In this document: positions 47,283 through 62,400 of the stretch, one piece after another
Layout of the letters: each line of letters opens with the position of its first letter
Position numbering within the stretch: the stretch's first letter is position 1
Assembly: GCA_944739405.2 (NCBI GenBank)
Contig: OX123183.2
Coordinates: 92,890,729-92,954,728, forward strand
Direction: 5' to 3'
DNA: 64,000 nucleotides
From: Euclidia mi
Lineage: Eukaryota; Arthropoda; Insecta; Lepidoptera; Erebidae
The notes under the pieces: model-generated
Told to the model about the DNA's origin: nothing
The model's input: only the letters and a program-made list of their open reading frames with translations
Database searches by the model: none
Program-made: the position numbers and the translations under genes

Positions 47283-50200
47283 AACTATAATATGTATTCT
47301 CACGTAACCATTAATAGATGTCCAGAAAAAAACAACAATTATTTCATTTCCGCTGACATCAGCGGGACAGTCAGAGAGTCTCAGGCATACGTAAATTAAA
47401 ACAGTGCAAACTATCCACCGATAGGCGTTTTATAATCAAGAAAATAGCAGTCGAGTGTACATGACGTTTAATTTAACAAACCATCAACATTGGTAGTGAG
47501 ATAACGAAACGGAAAGCCGACGAAGGTTCACAATGTAAGCAAGCTTGTAATTACCACTACTGTAATTATAAACTTGTAGCCTACACATCTATACAGCGAC
47601 GATGATCAAGACCCTATTCAGATTCATTATACCTCAGAAAAGCAATAAATATAACGGCCTAATAAAATCTCTCACAACATTGGAAATAATAATAAAATAT
47701 TACAAGAGGCGAGATTTTGTCTAATTAATTTTGTATATACGTTGTGTGGGGCTGCAATGTCTTGGGAGTAACATACAATGAGTCCGGAAAACCGAAGGTT
47801 ACCACCTCGGTAACAAGATCCACGAACGAGCTAAATTAGAATTTATGATTGTATGTGAAATTGTTAGAACGGGTTTCAATGTGTATTATAATGTTTCGCT
47901 GTAATAAGACGGAGTTGAAACCAACTTTACGGGCAAATTGGTGAAATACCTACCTAATGAAATTTGTAATTTGTGTATTGTCTTCGTTCTGTGTTATCAA
48001 CTTCATTTGTGTTCGATGTAAGGTTCTATAAAACTTTTCGTTTGCTATATTCATATTACAGTTGTACTGACGTTCTTTGGCAATTTAAATGGGTCTTCTT
48101 GCAGCATCTGCCTCTAATTGCGTATTGAACTAACCTGGACGTAGCTCTATCGAACTTAGTCCTTATGCTTAATACACGCAACTGAACACTATAAACGGTA
48201 CGTTCACAGTGAATTTTCGCATAAAAATAATAAAAACATACTTTTGATAGAAATACTTAGCTTCATTCTTTACAAAGCTACAGTTGAGTTGAACTATGAA
48301 AGCTTTTTAACGTGGATATAAAATATCTATGCCCAATCTCGTGTTGTGTTACTTAATTTCTCAGAAAACCGATCCACCAGCCTGTATATAATCCAATTAG
48401 CCACTTGGTCAAAACAGTTCTGATAAACGTTAAAATCGTGACAGTCGGCTTATTGTCTCAGTTCGGTAGTGTGACGGTACGAAGTCATTGAAGTCAATGA
48501 AGTCAACGCGGCAAGAAGTGTCGCGACCGTCATGTCCGCTCCACCACGGGCGTCACACAACCGACTGCACAGGCATATCGTGTCCGTAACACGATACCTG
48601 ACTTGTCACTTCTAACTGTAATTATAATTCTCCCCTTATTACGATTAGCTGAAACTTTGTGACAGGCTCTCTATCTCGCTTCGATAGTCTAAATATGAAA
48701 TTCCGAGACAGACTTAAGTGTACTGGGAAAGCTGCTAAGATGACTTAATGAGTACTGTGAAATTATTGCGATGTAATGCAGTGAAAACTGTTCTTAGTAT
48801 TTGAATGGAAAATCTATGCAATAAATATATGTGCCAGTTGATGTTAAATACTGTCGTAAAATAGCCGGATTATGACCACACTCGGTGCATGCTGCAACAT
48901 TTCAAAGATGTATTAGAATCATCACACAGATTTACTGAAGAAAATTCAGTACCTAATTAAAACAAATAATTCACAAACGGAACTATTTTTGTATTCCAGT
49001 GAGTCGAGTACAAATGAACAAATTTAGCAAAATTTCAGCTACAATTTCCAAATTGCCCATCGGAGCGCATGAACTAGTGAGGCGGAGTTGCGTGTTAGCG
49101 CCAGACCACTGGGAGTTAGAACTCTGTTCAAAACTGGCGGTCGGCGACACTGGAATGAGTCAACCGGCCACCGGGCGAAGGTAATGTGCCCACCCGTGCG
49201 CCAGCCGTTGACTACCTCTCACGAAATACTGCTCCGCCGTGTAAGCTACACTTCCGCTGCGACATGCGACGCCGGCGTCGCGGCCCCACTCACTACTCGC
49301 GGACACTAAAAAAGCATAAAATATACTTTATTCGCACGAATAATTCAGTAATCGTGAGTAAACTACGGAAAGCTGCCCATAATGAGACAAACCAAGAAGG
49401 CATAAAGCTATCAAAAGTGACTCTACAAGTCCAAATATTAAATCAAAACAATGCTAATCGAAGAAAATTGGCCGGCGAACATCCCCTCGTAAATCCGATT
49501 CACTGCAATAACAACATCAAGTGGATTTATAATTATCGAAAGAGCGTTCAAGTCGCGTTTTAATTATAGAAACAAACAAAAACAGGAATCTCCAATGTCT
49601 TAGTAGAGTCTTGGAGTGAGTCGGGACTTTAATTCCCAACTCTTTGTTGTGGAAATAATTTTCTTTGGGTAGGGGTGGGTGTTTTAGCGGAGCGGGCATA
49701 GCAACAGTAGCGTAAATCATGACGATTGTGCACTCGAAATGTAATTGACCCTTGCTCTCATAAATAATATTAATTTGAGGATATTTTCGTTAATATTACA
49801 AATGTTAATGGTTTTCAAGAGAAGTTAAAAGATTTACTACCAGAGAATTTGGGTGAAACATTTTCTACCGACAGTTATCCTAAGAAAAGTTATTGAAAGT
49901 CAGACAAATAATTGTACATAAGTTTGTAAGGAATTGGCTCACCCCTTGTCGGTACGGCACTCGCCCCGGACATAGGAAATTCAATAATAATTGAACTTGG
50001 TGCCCGGCGGACCGCATCCGGTGTCTCGGGGAAATCGCTTATTGATCACAAATTTTACACTGTACTAGGTAAACGTTCAGTCTTAAAATGGTCAAGAAAT
50101 CTAGTTTACTATCTTGTGAAGTTTTACCAACTGCATTATTGGAAGTAATGAACATATTAGTAAACTGTAAACAAAGTTGGTGTGAAAACACTTAAAGTAT

Positions 50201-51684
50201 TTTGAAATATTGTTAAAGAATGTTTAGATCACTACTACAATGTCAAATAAAATCAAATTTAAATAATTATGGTTATATACATGATCATATACAACTTTTA
50301 ACTTCTACAAGTCCTGTCAGCCGCTCACATATTTCAACTCGACGTATCCAGAAGCGTAGAAACACAGTGTTTACGTAATTATAACGAAACGCAATTAAAA
50401 CCGACACGTCTGCAAACGGAGTAGTCCGATTCAGCGAACGTGTATCAATGCATCGAATGCACGAATCGATTGTAACGATTGTCGATTGCGGGTTAATAAA
50501 TTGTTTACATTGGGTGGTGCGCGATCATTAAGATCTTTGTTTACGGCTCGACCACACACGACTAACAGACGTGGATGAAGCCATACGCTGATTTGATTGC
50601 AGGATATCGTATTAAACTCGCTGCTAATATCATATTTACTGCTGGAACTGTTAGTGACAAAAATAGACTTCCGGTATAATGTAACGCTTTATTGTATCGT
50701 ATTGTGTACACGATACCAAAATAGTAGCGTGTCAAATGAGTTTGATAGCTGATCATGAGGTTTTAATTATTTGTTTTTCTTAATGATTAGGTAATTTAGT
50801 TACTTATTCAGTACATTTATCAGAAAAATAGCTAACATTCTCATTCATAAGTTTTACTCACATTCATAACTGAAATATCGAAGCATACCTAAGTCAAAAA
50901 AATTTCAAGTCGAGAAACAACACATTCTATCTACATCTTCTAGTCTACATAATAAAACAGTGTCTAACTATTCTTATACAAATACGGTGCCATGATATTA
51001 TTTGCAATTTATCAACATGCAATCTTAAATGAAATATTAAATGAGGAGATTACCATAAAATGCTCAAATCCAACTCATTGGATGCTTCATCAATAAAATC
51101 AATTCTGTTTTGGTGTGCCGGAGCGGCGGCGCGTGAAAGATGATTCGGTTTATACTCCCGTCAACAAATACGAGGTTTATGCGATCAGCTTCAGTTTATC
51201 TCTCTACTTATTGCTTTTTATCGCGAACTCATTCCGTTGTTTATCTTCTACAAGTTGTTATTGCACTCTCTAACTGACTGATTGTTTGTTTAATTTGGAT
51301 ACTGCCGAGCAATCGTAATATTTAAACAGACACGGCTTGCAAATCTACTCAGCAATAAAATGTTAAGTGTTCCGCGAATACAGAACTAGTTTGATTCATT
51401 TTATTATTATGTTTTGTTTAACATCTAAATCAAGATGAATAAACAACAACATTACGAATCTTTACACTGGTATGTGTTATGTTCTCTGCTTTTTACATAT
51501 TATTTAACTACACTCTAGAATATAGAATCACGTCTGCATAAAAAGGTTTCAAAGAAATTAATTGTGTCATATTTCAATATTTGGATATATCCAGTCTAAC
51601 GATTAGATATGTAAGGATTCATCACAACTACACCTTTATCTTTGCTTATACTGAAAAAGTTTCAGCTTTGATAGAGTACCTATC

Positions 51685-51724
51685 TATTTATAGTTATGTA
51701 CAAAAATGTACATAACTATAAATA
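51685..51724. repeat. 40-bp near-complete palindrome
   Basis: TATTTATAGTTATGTACA at 51685-51702 pairs exactly with 51707-51724 around a 4-nt A loop. It lies alone in AT-rich intron with no evident transposon around it. Confidence 0.85.
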
Positions 51725-54700
51725 TGCATCGACTACAAATACAATTACTCCCTAATTCCAAGTTCCATTAACAGATTCGCTATTAGCCTATGCTGCTGTA
51801 TCGAAAGCTTCCGTCATATCACACACAGCGTCCGGCAAAATGATATAAGCGTGTAATTTAATTTTTTCGGGCACCAGACAATATTTCGTCGAAAATTAAT
51901 TATCTTCTGCCCTTTCGATGTAAATACTATGGGTACACGAGTGGGATAATCAAATGACGTCGGCGAAATTGACTCGTGAATTACCGTTTATTGCTGACGG
52001 AGCAATGTGAAATTATGGCATTTATCAACAATTACTATAATCACTTTAATATGGTCAAAAATTTGAGTTCGTTTCGTGCCTTCTTTAATGTGTAGACGTC
52101 GTTATAAGTTGTAATTTTTCGCATATTTTTTGGATCTTATGTTATATTTTTTTGAATTTTTATGTCGTTCATAAGTAGTTAGTAAAATATTTAAATTCAA
52201 TATTATGGAGAACAAGACTTTGCCCGCGGCTTCGCGCGTGTGGTTAACGGTTATCGCGACACAAGGGTAACTTACGTGTTATTTTGATGTATTTTACTGC
52301 AAAGTTTTATTAAAAACCGTGTAATACTAGCCATCCACCCATGTTCGGCAATTTTCGCATTTAATACAATAATAGCAAGAGTTCCCATCTATTATTCTCT
52401 TTCTGACAGTCCAAATCATACCGTAATGCCTTTATACGAATCTCAAACTGTAAGAGCAAATAAATAAGCTTAGAGTAAACCTCTCAAATCATAAAAAATA
52501 CGTGATAAAGTAAAAAATATTCATTCCACTTTGCCGTATTACTTTAGTGAATGAATATATTAATTGATTGTTTAAAAATGAATTCATAAAACAAAATGCT
52601 TTCTGTGTAATTGGTTGATGCTCTGGGACCCATTAAATGTCATATTTCATGATTGCGTCGTGATCGTGATATACTAACGGACTATTTATGTAAAACATTC
52701 TCGAAAATAACTTTATTAAGAGTTTATGCAAATTGATAAAATGTAGTCCATTTGATGTCAGAGTTATTTGGAAGGCAGTGTGGAATATGTTTTCCGTGTA
52801 AGTATTTACATTGATCATAGAATACAGTATTAATTACATATATTGCATTTTTAAGGGATTTCTTCGTTTGTTGCAGGTATGTTGGTATTCATTCGTATTT
52901 ATTTTGTATTTCGTACACATTTAGATGGCCTTTATTTTATTATTTCCTATTTGAAATGGTTAACGTGTACGTAGAATTAAAATTGAATCATCGCGCATAA
53001 ATAATTTACAAAAGATTCTCAAACAAACAATTTGTAGGACTACAATAAAATTAATTATTCATGACGCAATCCGTCTTGAGATCAGATCATAAGTCATAAC
53101 ATCTGACGGCAGCTTTCTTCACGTGTTCAATCCGTTAAGTCACAAACATTCACGCACACAATTTAATTTAATAAACTGTCAAAAACCTGCCAGTACGTGT
53201 TAGTGTTTACAAATGGACCGGACATACGTTTTCCGCCTTGGTTTCCCAACAGGGGGCGTCGCGGCGTCGGTTCGCACCCCCATGATGAATTCGCCTTTTA
53301 TTTTGTCCCACTTGACTCAATTGAGAGTGATTTTTGAGCGTGAATGGGCAGCCTGCGTAATTTGCCACTGACAGGCAGAAATGTGCATTGAAAGCTATAA
53401 AAGGTTCAGACCAAACTCAATCACGACCGCTTTGCCGTTTTACTGTTTGAGTAAAATAAAATTGTTCATCCATGTTTCGAGTCAAAGTATCCGGCGAAAG
53501 GTTAAAATATGTACGTCTTCATCGTATCGCCGTGCGAATCCATTTAAGTTTCATAGACAAAGTTTACGCCGGCAATATTCCATAACAAGACTTTGAGAAA
53601 TCTTAGCGGACCATTTGAGCAGTGCCCTCACGAATAGTTAGTAGACAATAAATTATTTAATAACCCCTCGGTTCCGAGTGCGAGCTGTGCGCTTAATCTG
53701 GGTGTACGTATGAAATCACCTCTTTGAAACAATTAATACAACTGTGATTAAGTCACGGTACATTTGTAAATGTGGTCATTATATTGCGAAATTGAAGCAA
53801 TTAGTGAACCTAGTCAGATTTAATTTATTAAGGGCGTGTAAATCGAATAATTCAATAAATGGTTAGTAATTATACTACATATCTAAATATTCAAAGGAAC
53901 ACGCACACGATACCTATAACGGACTTCACTTTGAAAGTGAAGTATATTTGTGTAATTCCTGTAAGGTTTTGTGTTTCAAAGCTTACGACGTGTCATCAGT
54001 AATTACTGTCCCAACTGACCGACTACGGTGACCGGTGTCCGGTTATCGCCGAGTAGTTTGTAACTCATTCCTGAGATGTAGGGGTGAACCTTCGGTAGCT
54101 GTAAGGGCACTCATAAAACTTCATGTTTCTCGTCGCCCGATGTTAATTTATCAACAATTATATTTAATTAGAAAACTGATAATTTTATGATTATGGTCAT
54201 AGATTTATAGTCTTTGATCGCCATTTTATAATACTATTCAACTACTTGTTATATTGAAGGAAACTTATATTATGTACTGTTGTTAGAGTAACTTTAATTG
54301 TAAGACTTCGAGGTTTATGTATGCAAACGGCAATACGATATTACCGCCGTCTAAGAGAAACTTAGTCCAGATACAATGATGAACATGAGACACTTCAGTT
54401 CCGAAGGCAAGTTGTGCAACGTTTAAAGCTCTTGCCAACTAAGCGGTAGTTTGTAGGACTTCTTCGGGCATCACTACGCTTTATAATTGCATGGTAATCA
54501 TAAACGAAATTATTCAAGTTAGATAGTAACTTGCAATATCTAAGGATTATGTTAAATTAGTTTTCACATATGGAAGGTATATGTCTACAGGTATTCTACC
54601 TGAACTCATCAATACAACATCTCAGAAGTTTTAATTTCCCCCGTACAAAATGCGAGAAGGGGTGGCCCATTTGATGTCCAGGGTCGATGAAGTTCGAACG

Positions 54701-55079
54701 CTTTATTACTGTGTCCGGCTTTAAGTGGGTGTAAAGTTTCAACACCCTTTGATTTACTTGCAGCGCGGGGAATAGGTGTGCGACGGATCGGACCAAATTT
54801 GTTTGAGCTTTGTCTTTTTCCATTGTAACTCGATTTTATTGCGTAGGTGTTCGTTTTGTTTTTATTTTGTGTCACCCGCCCGACCGATCGGGCTGTTATT
54901 TTATTGTGTCGCTATTCATGAACGTACGTCCACGTATGTATCGAATATGCTGTGGGTTTAAATCACTCTGAGGAGCATTACAAGGGAATATTGGGGACAA
55001 TGCTAACCGCATAATGGGCGAGGCAATTATTACACTAATACCTTAAAGGACCACTTTAATCCCCTAATCGGAAGCCAAA

Positions 55080-56400
55080 CTAACGTGGTGCCGTCCCGCA
55101 TAGAAATATCTTAAATTGGCAACACGGTCCGGCGGGTCGACCATAAAACATCTTAATGAGTACAGCCAGCAGCTGCGGACCCCTATATTGCCGTTCTCAT
55201 ATCCATGCAAACTACCCACCGACGACGTCTTAGCGGCCTTACTTTCCTCCTCCTTGTTTACAAGTCGACAACTAATTTGCTGCAATATGTGCATAGGACA
55301 ACATTACGGGCGCTATCTCCTCCGTGCGTGGCTTGCATACATTTGCTCCTTCCTCGCCACAACAAGGTTGTTTCTCGACCTGACCCTTCACTCAACCCTC
55401 CTATATTCAAATTCAGCCCGGCCGGCCATTTGGACGCGGATTTGTTATAAGATTAAAGGAAGATTTCACTTGTGAAACAATATGGCAGCCGATTTACATA
55501 TTTCGTTTCCTTATTAGTTTCGGGATATTTGTTTTAGGGCCGCCGAATTTACATCCACTGACCGATTAAATGGCCCTTAGGCGTCTTTAATGGGGGTGCC
55601 GCGTGGTCGTTGTTGGCCTTAGCAAATGTGTGCTTATGCGTAATTGAATATTTTATGGGCTGAACCAAATTTAGTGCAGAAACTTTATTGATTTCTCATA
55701 GTTGTAACGCCTCAACGCCAAAATCTGATTCCCATCTCATAGCAAAGCATGTTTAACCGCGTAAACAAAAATAAACATCCCTCTCGCATTCCGCCTTTTC
55801 AGCGTGCGAGTGTGTTGATCGTTTGCATTTATCTGTTGACTGTTTTTATTCCGCGGTTGACATTTACCCTCTGTTTCAACAAGCGCGACGTATTGCGAGC
55901 TCGTTTCTTTCATTCGCTGGACGAGTGCTCGCGTTACATTACCTCCATTCAGGTCGAGATAGCTTCACTTAGTTTCCTCTTTTTCAGTGTGGACGGGTTA
56001 ATTTCTGCATCTTTATTATTCGAGTGGCCGGTGTATGGGTGTAGTGTAGTCTGTCTGGTAGCGTAGATTGTGTGGCGGAAAGCAAACTTGAATTGTTGGG
56101 TCGTGGAGGTAATGAACGCACGGGTGGGACATGCAGTGCTGCTGGAGGCGTCTGGTTCGAGCGAGAGGCACGGCGCTCGCCGCGTGTGCTGCTTGTGTGT
56201 GTGTGTACTCACACAGAGTGTGGAGGGGGGTGCGGTGTCGGGGTGCAGCGGGGTGGGAGGGGGTGCAACGCGTCCTGTATGCACAGCGCCGCTTCCGCAT
56301 TCGTTAATGCAAAAGCGAGCACAGACTTCAGGTGTACATTTTCAGCGCTTGTGTGCTTTATACTCGATGTTAAGGCGTGCGTCTTTGTGCAATGCTGAGC
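55080..56400. other. GC-rich intronic block with G-quadruplex motif
   Basis: Composition rises well above the surrounding intron, with CpG-rich and GT-rich parts. Overlapping open frames of about 105-119 codons occur on both strands. None resembles a known protein and they overlap one another, which is what GC-rich non-coding DNA gives. A (TG)n run at about 56196-56208 and a G-rich run at 56223-56263 are included. A role as enhancer or internal promoter is possible but unproven. Confidence 0.35.
56240..56263 (+). other. G-quadruplex-type motif
   Basis: Four G-runs with short loops fit the G3+N1-7 pattern: GGGG, then TGCAGC, GGGG, T, GGG, A, GGGGG. Further G-runs lie just upstream (56225-56230). 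It is on the dac sense strand, so it could form in the nascent RNA. Confidence 0.7.
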
Positions 56401-59400
56401 CTTAATTATTATTACATTTTATCTTCTCTATGCTTCAATACGCTCTCGACGTTCTAAGCTCGGGTAACAATATATCAATTTAATCTTTACAAGCTTCTAC
56501 ATGGTGAAGCACTGCGCTACCTACACTCAAAGTTAGATACGCGAGATATAGTGGTGCGAGTACGAGTGGCTGGTAGCTACGAGCTACATTGTTTGCTCTT
56601 GTTTCTCTGGTTCTCATTCCGCCCGTTTTAATGTAAAACGAATAACCGGCGGCTTAACAATTCATTACTGCATTCGTTCATTTCAGCTTCATTAAAATCG
56701 CATTAGGATTAATTTTTCTCGTCCCCATTTTAATTCGCAGTTTGCGGAGGGGATCTCTCGCTGGACGTAGTGCAATCATCCACAGTCAATATTTGTGGTG
56801 TTTTGTCTACCTGCGCCCGTGTGTTTTACGTTATTGCTTGGAAATTGCAAGTGCCCATTTATTATAACCAGCTGCAGTGTTTTATTACTCTATATTTTTT
56901 ATACTTACGATGAGCTTCCCAGCTCCACTTGTTTTCATGAATTACCATTAATTACTGTGAATGTTAATGTTTTTATCCATTCATTTATATTTGCATATTT
57001 GAATTTATAATTTATATTTGTCGATAGGTAGCTGTCTGCTGTAATATATTGGGTTTGAAACTAGCATCAGCTTATTGGAATAATAAGTGTATTTCATTAC
57101 TCACTTATATTTATTTGTCTTTATACGTTTGGAGTTACGAATAAAATTAATAAGTACAATAATAATTTTAATGATGGCAGGGATTAATGATAGGCATTAG
57201 AGCAGTATTATAAAAGTCGATTATTTTATAAGTAGGTAGCTTCTTTGACCATATGAGCTACAATTATCTGATATTGCATATAAAGTAGGTACTCAATTAT
57301 CGCACTAACATTCATAAGTGTGCATTAAAACTAACTTTATGAATCAACATTTGCAATTTATTTCGACTATAATTGCTATAGGTAATACACTTTTATTGAC
57401 TTTACAACATAATAGCTTAATTATTGGCACTTCAATAAATATGCATTTGTTATCGTTTTAATTAGTGAGCAGCCCCCCTGTGAGAAATTGAACATGATTA
57501 TATTACTACGCATATGCGCATAATATTTTACGTCGGGACTGGTTACTAGAACCTTTAGATATTGTAAATCGATATTTCATTTTCAAATCGATGCACTGAA
57601 GCCCCACGATACATTCGCACGCGATACTCACGACCCCTGCCAACGAATATCTACAATATTATTAATTCAGGCATATTAATAAATGGTGTCATGTTACGAC
57701 CACACTCGTGTCGCAGGAAGCATGGCCCGATGAGCCATTCCAACGAAAATAAATACATTATTCGAACCCGAACTGCATCGATTTTTTACAAAGAACTGTT
57801 TACTTTTTATTTCATCTGTCCAATCTAATTTTTACCAGCGCGTTTGACAAGTATTATGTTACTGATGTTGTGACCCTGTTTCGAGAATACAGTATTTTAT
57901 ATAGAAACATAAATAAACACGCCGGCTGATCGATGTTTTTATAAGCAATAAAAGTTTGTATGGCGTATGTGACAACTCGTGCCAAACTGCCGACTATTTT
58001 CCGGACACAATCATCGTTAAGTCGACACGACTGTTCGGTATATTTTTTATAGACAATTACTCGCTCGCACAAAAAATATTATAGCAGTTAAAGCTTCTAA
58101 ACAATATTAATTTACTTTATATTTCAGTACCTACATTGTTAAGATTTAAGTATTTTCGCTTTTGGATGTCATGAAAAACGTGTCAGAGAAAATTACATTT
58201 TAAAAGGTGAATAGGGTAAGTAGTGCAAAAAATGTTGCCTGCATTTTGACGGAATAAATAGATAAATAAGCATGAAGAAATATCTGGTTTAATCCACAAT
58301 AATATATTTTTTGTGTGAATTCTTTGTTTTACAAAGCGTCCGAAATGACTGTAGTAGTGCCGGGGGCAGGCAATATCGAGAATCGAGCATTTCACGGTCG
58401 GTAAGTTCAGCCGTATCGATACGGATATAATAACCAGTGGAATGGTAACTATAAAGAGAGATTGTATTTTTTACTAACGTCGTAAGAAGTCGGAATGTCC
58501 GACCGGCCCTTTGATCGGTTTGATAAAAGTGCTTGCGATCTTCTTTTCTTCTTTTTCATAAAAATTTCCTCCGTACCTTTATTGATATTTTGTAAGTTTG
58601 AAATGTACGATGGAATGTTATGAAATATGGGAGCAACCAATTCACTTGTATCTGTACGTTTATGGAGCGCAACATAAATTCGGGTTTCGATCTCGTGTTG
58701 GTGAAAATATAAGGTTTTATCTGGCGAGGTCATTCCCGCCTCATAACTTAGATCCCCACTTGTCTGACAAAAACAATAATCCGCGCAGTTTTGAGGAAAA
58801 ATGTTTATCTATCGCGACACCCGCCCCATAAATAAAGCGCTTACCGAAATAAAACAGTGGAAATAGATAAAAAGCTAAACGCCTGTTAGCGCCACCGCAC
58901 CACCGCGCCTCTGTGAGATACATCGGCGCGGACAGCTTGACAAACGCGATGCTATTACCTTCGCATTACAACTTTTTTAATTGCAATTATTGTTATAATT
59001 ACGATTAATGTGTACAGCTTTCTCACTTAAATAAGTAATTGGATAAACTTTATAATACATTGTCAACTAACAATTAACTCTCATTTAAATTTATTTATTC
59101 TCTTTATTGAGTTATTTTACCACAAAATAAATGCATTACTCGTTGACGTGGTTCAGCATGTAAAACATAAAATCGAGTAATATTATGTGTATTAAAGCTG
59201 ATACGTTTGCCAATTACGGATTAACCAGTATGCATATTTACCTGAATCACATTAACAAAATTAATTTACAAACGCAAAATAATTTTTAGCTATGGAAATT
59301 AAATAAACCTCATTTCATGTTCATGCAAACGTTACAAATATAAAAGTGGAATGTTCGGAGCGAAAAAATCATTAAACATTTCTTATCATATGTCAACGAA

Positions 59401-62400
59401 ACACCGCGTCACTGTAATCAGTTACATCAAAGCTTCGGAAGAAACATACGTTCGCTTGATAACGACACATCTTATCTAAAAGACATTATTTCATACACAT
59501 CTATCGGAAAGCCATTTGAACTGTGTCTGATTTTATTCTAGGCAATTTATTTTCAATAAAGAACTATAAAAAGACTTATCTAAATCGTTCGGTTGCGACT
59601 GAGAGGGGAGCAGCTGTCATAAAAGTCGATTCTTATTTACGTCGTATTGCACTAGCGGGAAAACTATTGGACGCGGCTGATAATGTACGGTAATTGAGGA
59701 TTTTCGACACTTTCCCTTTAAGTTATTCTTTCGTATACGTTACAATACTCTTAACGTAGCGTCTGTTGGATATTTAGAAAATAAAATTCGTTTTGTACAT
59801 TAGGTATAAATGCTTAGCTAATCAATTCTGTCTTCTCAAATAATGAAATATATTCTGTACTAGATTTGCCTGTGCGTTGTCTGTTAATCAGTCTGTAACG
59901 AATTTTTTTATATAGGTAGGTACAGAAAAACGCAACTATAATAAAACGCAGTTACAAAACTTGGATGTACCCGTGAAAAAATATTTTCACTTTATTCCGA
60001 AAATAAGTAGGCAGGTGAATTGCGTAGGGTTGGTGTATCATAAAGCAATAAGTACGTCCGCATCCGCGCGGGCCCGCAGCTTCCATTGTGCGCGCAGATA
60101 AGCGCTACACCGGCACCGTGTCACACCAACTACACTTATTTAAAGGACAACACTATACCGTCGGCGTATACAACGCATTGTTTATTTAGAATCACTTATA
60201 TACATTGAACACAGGGTACAAAACAACTCATGTTGCAGCAGCTTGTCTTTAGCGAGACGGATCCTTCATAGTTAATTATGGATGGCTGGCCAATATGTAA
60301 ATATGCAACTATTACATTGCAACCACTGCTGCTTCAACTACATAAAAGTCACGGGAATTACAAATAATAACCATATCTTATGTTCATAAATTAACATAAT
60401 AACACATTACAACAATCATTGACTTCAAAACTATAAGTACTTAACGAAACAGGTTTTAAATAAATTAAAACGTAACAAAAATTATACGAATTACACATTT
60501 TTCGATTAAAATACAACGATAGCTATAGATGATAAACAACTAAACACGAAGTAACAGAGCAGCCCATTTAAATTTGTACTCGAGCACCGACTCATTTACA
60601 TGTTATTCGGGCAACAAACCCTAGGGGACTGTATCAGCCATTTATGAGTTAAAAAGTATTAAAGAAAAGAAAACTCGATAGATATAAAAAGATACGTATA
60701 ATAACAAGAGAAAGAAGCCGCGTGCAAGGAAACTGCTCGCGGCGAATAAGCCTCGCGGAAACCAGCATTGTTCCGCGACTTTTTAAAACGGAGCAAAATG
60801 AACGGAGGGGGAGGAAATCGGATGAAAATATGAAAAGAATACAAGTTATATACGTAAAAGTGAAACGAAATGTCGGAGATCGGGTCTCAGCCGCGGCGGT
60901 CCGCAAATACAATTTGCATAGTCAAGTAGCCCAACTTTTGTCTGCAGCGGATGTTCGCAACCATATTCGTTCGTTGCTTTTTAACCACACTCTTGTTCTG
61001 TAGCGGGCCAGCCTTTTTATTGCATTTTTTCCCCTTTGAACGGATTCCTTCAATATTTTGGTGGTTCGTTTTTATTCATACGCTCGGTCATCGAATTGTT
61101 TCGCTTCATATCACAGCTTTGTTGCGTTCTCTTAATCCTCCTGTCTTGTTATTATGCGGTTTTCATAAACAACTGCTACTAACTGCAAAGAAACTGAAGT
61201 GTTATATATATTCGCGGCGATAAAATACGTTACATTTAATTAAATAACAACAATAAAGTCTACCATCTTTCTTAAATAATTAAATTGAAATCAAAGAAAC
61301 TCGAACAAAGGAATAAGTAACATAATAATATCATCGACCGGCGCTGTAATATTTGAGATTGGTACCATCATCACGAATAAAGGCAGCAACAAAAGATTAA
61401 AAACTTTTTGTTCAGCCGACATGAAATAAAATAATCGATCAAGGAATTATTACCATTCATCGTTGTGAACTGGCGAGAGGAAGCAATAGGCCGGATTATA
61501 GAGCACAAAGCGGTGCCGACGAGCTATGGACAAATATTGACTTGTAGAAACAATGGACGCAGACCGAAATGCTGCCGCTGGATTATGCGTAGGCAGAACA
61601 TGATTGACGTTTTAGTTTCGGTTCACCCTCTCACCGATTAAGATGTTAAAAACGATAGAACGAGCTAAATATAAACCAATAAAGTGAGGAACTTCACCGC
61701 CGGCTAATTAATAAAATATTTACGCGTTAATAGACAGGAAAAGTGAGATGAAAAGGTCCTAAAATAAGCTTCACCGGAGTGCAAACCTGTTTTTCAGAGG
61801 TGTTAGACGGAATCGATACTCGGACTCGATGGTCCGTCGAATTTTCCACTGAACGGATCTTTGAACGCAGACCTTTGTATTGACGAGAAATTAACGAAAA
61901 AGGACCTTCCCATCCTAATTTTGTTAACAAAGTAATTATGTACGGTCGTGTAAATAATATACATTTTGACATCATGGCTAACGGTGCGGACCTTAATAAA
62001 GTGAGCAAACAAACGTCAGTTGAGGTTGAACAAGCAAAAAATTGTAATAATGCGAGTTAATATAAATAAGAGAGGAATTTCGAATATATTTCTGTTGCAA
62101 AAAATGCGAATGCGAATAAAAAGTAGACTTTCCAATCCGTACGTTATTAGTGGCTGGTGTCGAAGGTCGTACGATGACAAATGATGCGTAGGAGTCGATC
62201 GCTAGTGAACCTCGCCCGTTTCATTAGCAACAACATTAATTACTAGCAAATCTTTAATGAGAAAACGAGCTTTCATTTTATTTTCATTCCGTTTCTCTAA
62301 GAGTTGTTAATGTTGTGTTTGTTTTATTGCGTTTTGTAATTTTACACGGTTAGGTACTAGCAAAATGTGATGTTATCATTATTGAATGTCATGTAATTAT

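Noticed and set aside
52214..52280. Possible TE fragment CTTTGCCCGCGGCTTCGCGC
   Set aside because: The phrase resembles a widespread insect repeat, but neither ends nor duplication can be defined, so it is only mentioned under the intron.
55949..56405. Several overlapping open frames of 94-111 codons on both strands
   Set aside because: They overlap one another in GC-rich low-complexity DNA, lack splice or protein evidence and resemble no family I know.
60722..61003. 93-codon plus-strand open frame
   Set aside because: There is no recognisable motif, no promoter or splice evidence, and overlapping frames on the other strand.
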